In this document: piece after piece, positions 31,601 through 43,181 of the stretch | Layout of the letters: every line of letters begins with the position of its first letter | Position numbering within the stretch: position 1 is the stretch's first letter | Assembly: GCA_022393335.1 (NCBI GenBank) | Contig: JAJEKB010021216.1 | Location: 966,017 to 1,030,016, forward strand | Direction of reading: 5' to 3' | DNA: 64,000 nt | Source: Macrotrachela quadricornifera | Taxonomy: Eukaryota > Rotifera > Eurotatoria > Philodinida > Philodinidae | Program-made: the position numbers and the translations under genes | Notes under the pieces: model-generated | Databases searched by the model: none | Told to the model about the DNA's origin: nothing | What the model saw: the letters and a program-made list of their open reading frames with translations, nothing else

Positions 31601-33016
31601 CAAGTGAAGACTTTCGGAATTATTAATGCCGCTAGCTTAGTTTCTATTGTTATAGATATATTTATATCGATAGAGACAGATCAAAAACAATAACAATAGA
31701 TATTGTTAAAATTTGAATATATATATATATACTTTTTTTTTAAATAGATAGAATTTAACATTTAAAATAAATCTTGATTTTTTAATCATTCATTAATAGA
31801 AAAATAATACTAAAAGAAAAACTAAATTGAATAGAATTTGTTATATCTGATCATACATAATTGATAACTTGACATATAAGATTTTCTCTTGTTGAATTTT
31901 ATTATTAAATTTAATAAATAACCACTAAGGAGAATATTATGATTAGATTTACACAGATGTTTGTTCGTTCTTTTGTTCTCAATTGTTTTTACATAAATAT
32001 TCTCTATATATATCTGGAGAATTCAAAATACAATATCTGATTGATCTTTTGGCTATAAGACTAACTAGTATATAGTTACAGATAGCAGATGATAAACAGA
32101 TAAGAAAAAAATCATAGCAAGGATAATAGTGATAATATCACCAGAGCATCTCATACAATATGTTACATCATGGACGAATAATTGTAAATATAAATGACAA
32201 AAAACAAAAATCACTTATATTATCTTTTTATTTAGTCATTTAAAATGAAAATTTCGAATTGGTATATTGAAATTCTATTGTTTTGTTACAGCTGATACAC
32301 AAAGAAACATTTGTTACCATGTAATAACAATTTAAAAAAATATATATATGAATAATCATATCCATTACATGCAAAAATCAATCTAACATATGTCAATGTT
32401 TGTATATTATCAAAAGTATCATTATTGAAATTGTTATGTTATTTTATAAATAAAACTATGTTTAGTGAGAATAGTATTAATTAACAAGTATCATTTGAAT
32501 ACTATATGAATACATTAGAGAATAGGATAAAAATAAAAGAACACTTGAATAGTATGATTATAAAAATATAAATTGGATTAGTCATTTGAGTTATTTTGAC
32601 ACAAATTCTAATGTACAGCAAAAAAAAAAAGAAATTAAATAATAGAATTATATTCTTTATTTCTGTTTCCATGTCAAATAAATCGATACTTTTTTATTTT
32701 TAACATATCATTCTAATAAATCATGACATATCGTCCTATATCTTTAATTATGAGTTCACTAGTACAATATTTTACATTGAGAATTCATGATTTTTACGAG
32801 AAATGATACTTACATGATATTTTTCTTTGTCTATGTTAGTATTCAATAGGAAATTAGACATATTATTTTTCGGTATATAGTACTATCAACTGTCAAAATA
32901 AATTTATTAAAGAAAGTTGTTTAACAAAAACGGAAATAAATAGAATAGTAAAGAATAAAATAATCGAGAAAATTATTTTCAATGATAATTCGATACATTT
33001 GCCAATTATGTCATAC
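28636..33016. other. Non-coding intergenic region
   Basis: About 4.4 kb of AT-rich sequence rich in TATATA microsatellites and A/T homopolymers. I see no terminal inverted repeats, no exon-like frames and no RNA gene. It presumably includes the GPCR promoter at its left end. Confidence 0.5.
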
Positions 33017-33180
33017 CTTATAATAAAGAGCTCGTGCATCTTCATCTGCAATGCATTTATCAAGTAAAATTTCCAGTATATCGATTTGATGATAAGCAGA
33101 TTGACTAATACTTACAAAATTGGATAAATTAGAACGGATAGTATCATTCATACATACTCGTGTATAAAATCTATCAGTGC
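33017..33180 (-). other. Orphan exon candidate
   Basis: On the minus strand, CTATAATAG at 33181-33189 is a plausible acceptor and TATAAG|GTATGA at 33016 a plausible donor. Between them is an open 54-codon frame (TDRFYTRVCMNDTIRSNLSN ... ADEDARALYYK) with gene-like codon use. It abuts the old-yellow-enzyme pseudogene but does not look like that family. It may be a relic of a second decayed gene or an exon of an unassembled one. Confidence 0.35.
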
Positions 33181-33239
33181 CTATTATAGAAACTGTTGTG
33201 GTATTTCGAATTTTAACGAAAAATTCAATGAAATAATAT

Positions 33240-33960
33240 TCGATTTTCTGGCTATAGTAGGGGCCTGATATGTTTCACTAGAAATCTCAATGTGGTCGAT
33301 ACCGCCACGTTCATTAATCCATCGAATTTGATCATATGCCTCTTCTTCAGTTAATCTACCAATGCTAAAATAAGCTGAATCAAGTTTAACCCTTTGAGGA
33401 CCGGTGGTCCATTTTTGGACCACCTATTTTTCAGTAAAGAAAATGTTTGTTCTACATTAAACTGTTATAATGTTTAAGGTAAATAGGTCGCCCACCTGCC
33501 ATCTCATGGAGGTGCTTTCCCTCTTTCTTTCTGTCATATAGATCCTTCTCAGATCTCTTCCTTTCTTTCTGCTGCTATATTCTGATGCATAATTTCTTTC
33601 TCTTCTCTTGATGTATTATTATGAAGTTTTTATTTGATTGTTTCGAGCCAAACATAACAGATCGATTGAAAAACCATTTTTCGATTGAAAAAAAATTCGG
33701 TCCTCAAAGGGTTAAGATCGACATCAAATCCTCGAAAAATAATCATTTTAATAACATTATTAATTCGAAATAAAAATTTCATTCTATCCTTCGGTGTTGC
33801 ACCATGTTTATCTATTCATTTTGGAGAATAGAAAACTACTCAATACGTGCAAAAGTAGTTTTAGTCATTATTTCAAGTGTATCAACAAATTTTTCTACAG
33901 CTACTTTGACAAACCCTGAAATAATTAAATCAATTTGCACATGTCCTCATGAAAATTCAA
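33240..33960 (-). pseudogene. Old-yellow-enzyme (NADH:flavin oxidoreductase) pseudogene fragment
   Basis: Minus-strand frames resemble the middle of the FMN-dependent OYE family: ATPKDRMKFLFRINNVIK (family form: SLENRxRFLLEVxxAVR), FDVDLKLDSAYFSIGRLTEE (family: VKLNSADF...GGxxEE) and GGIDHIEISSETYQAPT (family: GVDxLEISGGTYEAP). Upstream, around 33840-33930, a weaker fragment, EKFVDTLEIMTKTTFARIE, runs into stop codons, and the stretch carrying the His/Asn substrate motif is missing. The gene is therefore truncated at both ends. A piggyBac-type MITE splits the best-preserved part. Loss of function predates or accompanies that insertion. Intact homologues are expected elsewhere in the genome. 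Confidence 0.65.
33390..33711. mobile_element. piggyBac-type MITE (TTAA target)
   Basis: Perfect 14-bp terminal inverted repeats, CCCTTTGAGGACCG and CGGTCCTCAAAGGG, are each flanked by TTAA (33386-33389 and 33712-33715). CCC-initiated repeats with a TTAA duplication define piggyBac-superfamily insertions. The 322-bp element has no transposase frame and is non-autonomous. Merging the two TTAA copies restores an uninterrupted frame GAT-CTT-AAA-CTT-GAT in the surrounding OYE pseudogene, which confirms the boundaries. Confidence 0.93.
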
Positions 33961-34661
33961 ATAGATATTCGATTGGCATTTCAGACTGTGTTATGATATT
34001 CACACTGATCATAAGATGATAACAAGAAGAAGAGAATAAAGAACTGGTGTTTGTTATCATTCTTTTTCTAGCTTATTTTTACTCATTATATCCATACCAT
34101 CAGCCTCTTCATATAACTGACAAAATATTCATATCGCTATGTATTGATTTGATATCTTTTCCCTTCATAATCATATCTACTTTAGATAAATAAATAAAAT
34201 TCAATTGAATAGATGTTACCACCTGAAGCAAGATACATTTTCATATTGTTTTATATAAGAAAAGGTGATTATACAATTCATAATAGCAATCAATTTATCA
34301 ATTTTCTAGTTTAAATTTACAACATCCAGCCTTTAATTTCTATCAACAATGATAAAAAAAAGTCTATGATCGACAAGGTTAAAAAAACCATTTTATTAGT
34401 ACAAATATGTATGTGTTAGAAAAGACATAAAAATAAATAAAGGAACAAATAAAAGTATATAATAATATACTTAGTTAAAGTCACGCATACATCATGCGCT
34501 ATATTATTTTTATGTTCTGTTTATTTCTTGTCTATGAGATTTCAAAACAAAACTATTGTAAATATATTTTTTATTATACTTTTATCTTTTCTGTTACCTG
34601 GTATTATTCAGGTAAATAGTAATTACGCAACTCTTACCTTTGCACCTATTATTTTTCTGAT
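33961..34661. other. Intergenic region upstream of the DUF4419 gene
   Basis: AT-rich, no supported feature. A hydrophobic open frame around 34530-34660 overlaps the DUF4419 start in another frame, but has no splice or codon support. Confidence 0.4.
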
Positions 34662-35949
34662 ATGCAAAATAATACATCTTCAACTACTAGACAAACTTTG
34701 TACAATTCTCATTCAAATAAATATCATACAGTATCTATACGTAATGATCTTCCTAAAATTCCAAAAAGTTATAAAGAAGAACCACTTCGTCAGTTTCCGC
34801 CAAAAGATTTTTGGTTGAAAAAATTAGATCCATCATACATCGAGCGAAAATCTTCGACAGATAAACGATATGAAATTCAATATACCATGGTTAATGAATC
34901 ATGTAAGTTAATATATCATTTTTATTATTTTAATTATTTAAAAAAAACCATTTTAGATACATCGGATGGTGGTAATCATCCTATTCTTACTGCTTTTCTT
35001 CGTGCATACAATTCTCACGAAGATATTATCTTGTCACCTGATGATATTTGGTTAATGATATGTATCTATTTTGCTAAATATGTCAATAATAATATGGAAA
35101 AACTTCAGCATCTTTATATCAATGATCAACATAAAAAAGTATTAACAATTGAAGATGAACAAATAATGGAACCTAAGTAAAATTATTTTTAACTATTTTA
35201 TGATATTAAAATAAATTACAAAATTCTATAGTTGGGAAGATTTTCTTAACAAGATACGTTTACAAATGACGAATCATATAAAAAATAATATATGTACTTT
35301 ATTTACAAATAACTTTTCTACAACTACTAAAATTGAATATTTTCTATCATCTTTGGCTATGATGAGTATATTTAAAAAATGTTTTAACTATACATATGAT
35401 ATTACTTCATGTGGCATTCGTAATATTCATTTTTTGGGAACTTTGAATGATTGGATATTGTTATATGAAAAAACTGAACAACTTCGATCAATTACTATAG
35501 ATAAAGATGATTTTTCTTTGTATATTGATGGTATTTTGCCTATTTTAGATCAATTTATTCAAACATATCAAGGTAATGTTAATAATCAATTTTGGGATAC
35601 AATTTTTGATTTGAAACATGTGAACGATGAATCTAAGTAAAAATTTCACTATACTTATTAAATCTGAATATTACTTTTTTCTAGTCAATCAGATGAAATA
35701 TGTATAAATGGTTGGTTTCTTAAATTATGCTATGGTAATCATAATAAAAAAACATGCTGTGTGACATATATTGAATTAAATCCTCTTATTGTACCAGTAA
35801 TCCTTGAAAATGAACATACAAATACATCGAAAATATGTTATTTAGCAGGAGGATTTCATGGTATTCAATCATATAATGGTACTCATAAACCAATATCGAA
35901 TTTAACTATTATAGATGATATAACAAGTGTGACAATATTAGAAAAATAA
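34662..35949 (+). CDS. DUF4419-family protein
   Basis: Exons: 34662-34902, 34957-35176, 35232-35636, 35685-35949. They total 1131 nt, 376 aa, in frame. Hallmarks of the uncharacterised DUF4419 family are HPILTAFLRAYNSHEDIILS followed by PDDIWLMI near residue 110, and the closing LAGGFHGIQSYNGTHKPISN. Between them is a mostly helical middle that includes WEDFLNKIRLQMTNHIKNN. Family members are known mainly from fungi, oomycetes and scattered animals, with no demonstrated biochemical activity. No signal peptide or membrane span is seen. The start at 34662 gives a ~45-residue polar N-terminus. An earlier start is not supported because the upstream frame closes. Confidence 0.7.
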
Positions 35950-36922
35950 ATTTTGAATTTTTTATGTTGAATGTTATTAAACTGAATTTATGTTTTTTTT
36001 CTTCAAATGATATTAATTCGAACAAAAATAAAGAAAATATACGGTTTGCTACGTTATTTTAACAAACAAATAATACCATATGAGTAAAATACAAACACTA
36101 AAAAAAAGAATAAAATAGTTACTAATATTGCTTATACGTATGAATGCAAGACGAAAGTTAAATATAGAGTGTTCCATAAGTAACACCCTGATAAAAAAAT
36201 TTAAATATCTTCATAACAGTTTATACAAACCAGCTGATTCTTTTACCAATAATAAAGATATATTCAAATTTTATACCCATAAAGACATGACTAGACAGAT
36301 CCTTTGCTAAGTATCACTATTGATCTGAATAAAAAATATTTTACTTTTGTACTTATAGGAAAACAACTTTTTCTACGATACATATATAAGAAGAAAATGC
36401 ATCTCTTCAAAAATTTAGAATTATATTTTGAGTATTATTATCGATGAATGTAAAAAAAGGACGTATATGTGATGAACTTTTGTTTTACTACTTTTATTCA
36501 ACATGAAGATTCTTTGAAAAAAATTGTTTTCTAAGTCAAATACGTCTTTTTTACCTTAACATTCTGCTCTATGACCAATAAAAAAATGAACTTCGCAATC
36601 AATGCTTTTGTATATATATATAAAATAAAACTTTAAAAATTCTCATTTTTATTTCGAATGTCATTATATTTTTGTCATTAAAATTATAACGACGATCTTC
36701 TTGGTAATTGAAAGCCACAATGACGTTTTTTTGACTTTGATAGACTATAGAAGTAATTCTATTTCAATTTAGCACACAATAGTTTTCAATTCATAGCTGC
36801 GTACGTATTTCCTAAATTATCATCATTTTATGACATTTATTGTCGTTCTCTAACGCATATGTATTCACTGATACAATCTGAAATAATATTACTAAACTTG
36901 TTTTCTATCGTTGAGCAATATT
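35950..36922. other. Intergenic region between DUF4419 and GPCR genes
   Basis: Nearly 1 kb of AT-rich DNA. Short open frames (for example 36128-36310) lack splice sites and resemble no protein. Confidence 0.45.
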
Positions 36923-38132
36923 ATGTTTGAAAAACTTTCTTTTAATTGTACTAGAAACAATACATACTTTGATTCTCTCTGGTTTCGAAATTATACTAAT
37001 GAAAGTGATTACTACAAAGATCAATATAATGGTAGTCGATCCAATGGATTTGTATTTGATGAAAGTCCAGATATTATTATTCAATTACTTTTTAGTTTTC
37101 TATGTCCATCGATCATTTGTTTTCTCTTCTTATTCTACAATTTTATTCGTATTCCACAATTACGTATGAAGTCAACAAATTTATTGATTATCTGTTTATT
37201 GATCGTCAATTTTATTCATGTATGATATAATATATTTCTTAGAATCTCTATTTAAAAAAATGAATATTCTGTTTTATTATGTAATATGAAGAGTTTTTTT
37301 ATTCATTTAGATGTTGGTCGATCTTCCATTACGTCTTTATTTTCTCATTCACAATCAAGTTCTTATTCAAAATCCAATCTTCTGTCTTTTTTGGACTTGT
37401 TTCGATAACATATTCACAACAACTGATCTATTTATTATGGCATTATCATCTATCGAACGGTATTTATTCATTTTTCATCATATTTTTCTTCATCGTCATA
37501 AACATTTATTACTTTATATACCTATATTTATGTGTTTTTTTATTCCAACTTTTTGGTATTTCATTCTTATCTTTGGTTATCCATGTATAAATATATTTCG
37601 TTACTCTAGTTTTCAATGTGGATTATTATGTTATTTAGAAAGTTCAAAATTTTTTGTAAATTTTGAAAATTTCGTTTTCTTTATTTTTCCAATTATTATT
37701 ACAGTTTTTATCAATATAACACTTATTATAAGTGTTCTTATTCAAAAAATTCAAATGAAACATAAACATCGTCTTAGATTATGGCGTAATAATGTCCGAA
37801 TGATTATTCAATTAATGTCAATAACAATTCTTTATTTAAGTATTTATATCCCATCATGTATTTTACTTATTATTGGTAATTATACACAACAAAATTATTT
37901 TCAATCATGGGCTATTAATATACGAAATCAATATTTTAATCATTTAAAATATTTAATTATATTTGGATGTCCATTTGTAATACTTGCTGCTCAAAAAGAA
38001 ATGTATCAAATAATTCGAAATATGATTCATTTAACTAGATTACGACCATGGCGAACACGATGGAGAACTCGAATTATTGCTATAGCTACAGTACCAATTA
38101 TGATGCATGCAACTTCACGAAATCGACATTAA
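36923..38132 (+). CDS. Divergent rhodopsin-type GPCR
   Basis: Exons 36923-37219 and 37311-38132 give 372 aa. The N-terminal tail (about 60 residues) has several NxS/T glycosylation sites. Seven hydrophobic spans follow, starting IIIQLLFSFLCPSIICFLFL. Landmarks are NLLIICLLIVNFIHMLVDLP for TM2, ALSSIERYLFIFHHIFLHRH at the DRY position (ERY), a Cys in the second extracellular loop region, and CPFVILAAQKEMYQIIRN after TM7, where NPxxY is lost. It has little similarity to the GPCR at 27-28 kb. This style (short, Phe/Ile-rich, ERY kept, NPxxY lost) fits an expanded lineage-specific chemoreceptor-like family. The ligand cannot be inferred. The ATG chosen is the first in the open frame. Confidence 0.75.
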
Positions 38133-38249
38133 AATAAAAATTATTTTAAAAAGGAATAAAATTAAGTTTTATTTAAATGAAAAAACAAACAAACATTTTT
38201 TCGATTATTATATTATAAATGAATATAATGAAATAATGTTTATTTATAT

Positions 38250-38596
38250 TTATTTTCCATTTCGTTTTTTAACCCACGATGCACTATCTTGTCTATGACG
38301 TTGAATTTCAGCTTCAGTTACACAACATAATTTATCTTTTCCACAAACTGATGTTTGTAAACCACATTTATATGGTGATTTACAGCATACACTATTAATT
38401 TTACTACCACATTGACCTTTATATCCAACACATTTTCCTTTTGATTCCTCTTTCTTTTTTCCAAAAAACATTCTATTAAAAAAATAAATTTAAATTCATA
38501 ATTTTTAGAATTAGTTTTTCTAACTTACCCATCTGTTTGTAATATAAACAAACAGCTAATTAAAGCAAGTAAAAAACAAATTGTTAAATATTTCAT
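38250..38596 (-). CDS. Small secreted cysteine-rich peptide
   Basis: Two exons on the minus strand, 38596-38529 and 38472-38250, joined by a GTAAGT donor, give 96 aa. Residues 1-20 form a signal peptide (MKYLTICFLLALISCLFILQ). The mature part has eight cysteines spaced C-x6-C-x7-CC-x5-C-x6-C-x5-CC, then a charged tail containing VKKR. The Cys framework resembles disulfide-knot peptides in general. Such folds serve as defence peptides, protease inhibitors, hormones or venom components, and the sequence does not discriminate. The basic KKKEESKGK segment before the first Cys may be a processing region. Function is not assigned. Confidence 0.65.
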
Positions 38597-39168
38597 ATTG
38601 AATATATTCTAAAATATAACAAAGAAAAAAAAAAATAGCAATCGTGTCTCTTACAAATTAAACAAGCTCATATATACGTGCATCTTTCTTTCATACGAGT
38701 ACGTGTCGATTATGTGAGATTATCTACATACGCATATATATATATATATATATACAATACTAGAGCTAGAGAACCGCCCATACATTTCTATCATCAACAA
38801 AAATTATGTTATCTTATTATTTTCGATAATATTATCTCTAAGTAAGAGATTACCAGTACATATTCTAACTGGTATTTATCATATATAAATGTTTTCTTTC
38901 GTATTCTCATCAATCATTTTTCTTTAATGAAATGAATCATTATCTGTCCTTAAATGATAAATAGAATTATCTTATAAAATATTTTATAAAACGCATATTT
39001 ACTGTTGAAATAAAAATATAGATTTTTTTTAATCATAAGCAATTCTAAATTAACTATTAATAATTAATCAGATCTTATTTTCATTTGTCTAATAATCTAA
39101 AATATTATTACAAACATGCACGAAAAAAAAAAAAGAAAACAAAACAATTTGACATAAAATTATTTTTT
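38597..39168. other. Intergenic spacer
   Basis: AT-rich, with a TATATA microsatellite near 38735-38755. No gene. Confidence 0.45.
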
Positions 39169-40150
39169 TTAAACTTTAGTTTGACGTGTATATCGAATTT
39201 GTTCCGATGGTACAAAACGTTCGAATGATGGATTTGATTTTTTTTGTTCATCATTTGATATTGAAAATAATTTTATTTCAACAGTTGATGATGTAAAAAA
39301 AGATATTATTGTTAATATTAATATAAATATTATACATTTATATGATATACCAAAATCTATAATTAAATCATATTCAATTTGTTTAATAATTAATTCTAAA
39401 TCATTTGAAAATTTATATATTTGTTTCCGTAAATAATGATGATACATTGATTGAAAAAATTCTAATGGTTCATTAAAACGATTATTATTTTGTTGAATAA
39501 TTATAATAATAAGAAATATTGATGAAAATAATGTTGATATTATTGAAAAAAGACGATATTGTATATCATTTAAATATGATTTATGACAATAATAATATTG
39601 ACATAAACGAAATATATTTATAAATATAAATAATATTTCAAGTATTATTATTAATATAAGTAAAATATAACTTATATTTATATAAAATGGTTTTTGACAA
39701 GTACAATTTTTTGATGATAAAAATAATGTATTAGAAAATATACATTGATAATGATATTTAATATTATGACAAATTTCATAATTTTTTTCATGAAATGATA
39801 ATAAAAGATTTTTACCACAATTACCTCCAATTATACAATGAGTTAATAAACCAAATGAATGAATTTCACCTAGAATTTAAAATAATAAAAAAAAATTCTC
39901 TTTTTTTTTTTGTTTTTTTTATTTAAATTAAATTACCTTGACGATAGAGTATATCATTATATTTTTCAAGTTCACTACGAATTAATGGATCCATATGATT
40001 ATTTTCTGAAGTAATTATAGGTAAAGATATTGAACGAAATTGAATATATTTCCAATTTGGTAAATAAAATGCAATTAAACTTAATATGAATGAAATTAAA
40101 CTAAGAATAAGTGATATAATTATTAAAATACGTGCGTGAGATTGCTTCAT
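39169..40150 (-). CDS. Four-span membrane protein, claudin/PMP22-like layout
   Basis: Exons 40150-39937 and 39869-39169 on the minus strand give 304 aa. TM1 is near residues 7-28 (ARILIIISLILSLISFILSL), followed by FYLPNWKYI and, in the first extracellular loop, GLLTHC...GGNC. A W near the start of the loop followed by GL-x(2)-C-x(n)-C is the layout of claudin/PMP22/clarin-type proteins. Three further hydrophobic spans follow (ISYILLILIIILEILFIFIN; YRLFSIISTLFSSIFLIIII; CIIFILILTIISFFTSS), then a short polar cytoplasmic tail. The loop between the third and fourth spans is unusually long (about 50 residues). Assignment rests on layout, not close similarity. A rotifer-specific tetraspan is equally possible. 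Confidence 0.5.
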
Positions 40151-43100
40151 TCATTCATTCAGACAATTATCTAGAAAAAAAAATATATTATGAAATTTTA
40201 ATTGAAAACAAAAATCTAAATTTTGTACATCTATTTAATATTGAAAAATGTATGTCAACGACTATGATGCAATTAGATAGTGTCAAATAAGAAAAAGAAA
40301 AAAAAAGAAATTACTAAAAGTAAGATGAACTGTGTGTGACAAACTGACAGGTGTATATATTGCTTATAAACTGATGGCACCGGATATGTAACCACATTTG
40401 TGTCAGCTCGACGAACAGTGATGTTCTTCCCTTTTTTTTTTTATTTAAGGCATTATATAGAAATTTGTCAGATAGAAGAAAAGAAGAGAAAAGTATGTTA
40501 GTCATGTCGGCATTTAAATGTGATAGATAGACATGTTAATAAATAAAATGAATGTTTTCTTTTTCCTTTCACTTACTTCTTTTTTTTTTTTAAATATGAT
40601 AATATTTTGAATAAATTTATTTTTTTATTCTATATTGAAAGAAATGAAGATATGAGATTGTATCATTTCACTCTGTCAGATAAACTAGAAGAAGTGATAG
40701 CATGATTAAAATGCATCGGTTAGTGTCGATTCATAAATATATAAAACTGATATCTCTTATACATCAATACTCGAGGGTAGTTTAATGAGTGAATGAATGA
40801 CTGTTATGTCGTCACTTTAGATAGATGTGCAAGAAAGAAAAGATATAACTTTTATGAAGCATTCACTCCAGGAAATCTTTTCAATGATATAAAACGCGAT
40901 GTCACTTTTTCTTTTTATTTTAAATGAACGTTTAGAGAAATAGAAAAACGATGTAATAAATTCATTGGTTGTATTAAAAAAAAAAGAAAGTGTGAATATT
41001 TAATATAACAATAATAAATGAGATTTAACATACTTATAATTGACTTTTTCTTTTTTTTTCTTTTGTACGCATAAGCATAAAAATTTTTAGCAGAATTCCC
41101 AAAAGATTTAAAGCGTTACTAAATTGCTAACAATTAACTAAATGCGTGTGTCACACAAACAAACATTTAACGATAATGAAAATAATAGTGAAAAAATAAA
41201 GATAGATAATATTATCAGACGTGTAAAATATGATGACATTGATTTTCGACTAAATTATACAATTGATCAGTTTCTTCTCATAATTTGACAGGTAAGAATG
41301 TCTGTTGAATATCTCTTGATAAGATCATTAGAAGAAGAGAAAATACAGAATTAGACTATTTATCATTGTCATTGTCCTTCTTTCTCTCTTGATTCTAACA
41401 AAAAAAAAAAGAAAAAGACAACATTTGATGCTTGTTTGTTTTACACAACAGGCAGTCAGACAAACGTCTTTGGTATATATGTATGTCAGGAACAAAGGAT
41501 TAATTTCTTCGTTTAGTAAACAGTGATTGGCATTTGTGCTCATATTCTTTCTGTCTCTTTTCTCAAGTGATAAATGATAACAGCGATGTATGTTCGTATA
41601 TTTATCTCTGATGAGTTAACATGAAACACATTGTTTTTTTTTCTTCTTCATGATCACACATAAGTAGAATCATTTTGTGTAAAAGGTTATTTCATTTTAG
41701 GCATTACTTTAGAAGTGAATGTTAAATGGTGATCGATTAGATAATAATATTTGATATAAAAAATAAGATTTAACTAAAATATAAATACGTTGTTTTAATT
41801 AACAGATATTAATATTTATTATCAAAAAATGTTAATGATGGTTTAATGTTGCCTTTTCAGGGACAAAGTATTAGAGAAAATTTTTAGAATTAAAGAAAAA
41901 ATTATTTTTTTATATCATTTAATTAATATATGCATGGGATGACATCATTCAAGAATAATATTAACATTGTGAACGGTTTATATTAACAAAGAAGTTGCTA
42001 TTTTTTAATGAATATTGTATTCATTTTACAATATAGGAATCTTAGAATAAAGAGATAAAACAAATATTCTTTGGATAGGCGCTCCTATCATGGAGATTTG
42101 CATTTACTATTGTATCCAATTTTTTGAGTAAGTCTCAACTATGACAATATGATCGACGGTTACATTGATTAAGTTCTAATACAACTTAAATTCATAGATT
42201 TAATAGACTATCTTATATTTGATACTGTTTGAAAGTTCGAAAATCAAACAATATTTCCTTGCAAAAATATGAATTTTTTTTGGTATATTAATTAATAGTT
42301 TAGATGTAGCATATGCTCTTGATCTAGGGTAAAATTATGAAATTGTCTGAAACTGTCATCGAAATTTTACAATTCAATTTGTCATATACTCATGTCTGAC
42401 GTATGCTTATATATCTGGCAGAGATGTCAACACAATATTATATATTGATCATTTTGCCAACTATCATTTCTACTGATTAGAAGACATCAGAGGTTGATTA
42501 AAAAAAAACTTAGATATGAATCTGGTTTTGGTTCTAAAAGTTTAGTTTTTGTCGGTTCGAGACTCAAAAAATATTATGACCAATAGATAATATTGAAATT
42601 GAAATTAATACCTACGAGCATTTCTACTTAATGAAAATTTCGAAATGTATAAACTTTGTTCTTTCTTCTAAGCCTTATTCCGTTTGGTAACATCGTATCT
42701 ATTTTAGATTGAAATACTGTTTCTCAATTCAATAAAGATCTATCATACATTTCAATTATGGCATGGAGGTGCCGTTGAAATCGCAGACGCTTGAAATAGA
42801 AATGTCAAATTCATTTTTAATGCAACTCTTTTTGAATAGCATTATTCAATGAAATTTGTGCAGAGACATATAGCAATGAATAGAATCTATTTCGAAAAAA
42901 TTCATTATACCTTCTCCCTGGTTGAGTCATTCCTGGACATGAATTGTATTATGATGTCATGCAGGTTTTTCACAACTGACGAAACACATTCATTCTAAAT
43001 GACTATCATATTGATCGATCATTTTTTCGTTGAAAAAATCAAACTCATACATCTGTTGTTGTTGTGATGTAATAAAAATAGATTCAGACAGTTATCTTTC

Positions 43101-43181
43101 ATGTTGTTAAACCGAAAATATACATATCGTGATTATCAAAAAACAATCATAACATAATTGGTTTCTATAAAAATAATTCTT
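40151..43181. other. Non-coding intergenic region
   Basis: About 3 kb, AT-rich with A/T homopolymers. No frame with splice support, no terminal inverted repeats and no RNA gene recognised. Confidence 0.5.

Noticed and set aside
34528..34818. Hydrophobic frame overlapping the DUF4419 start
   Set aside because: Different frame from the spliced gene, no splice support; AT-rich DNA readily yields Ile/Leu/Phe-rich frames.
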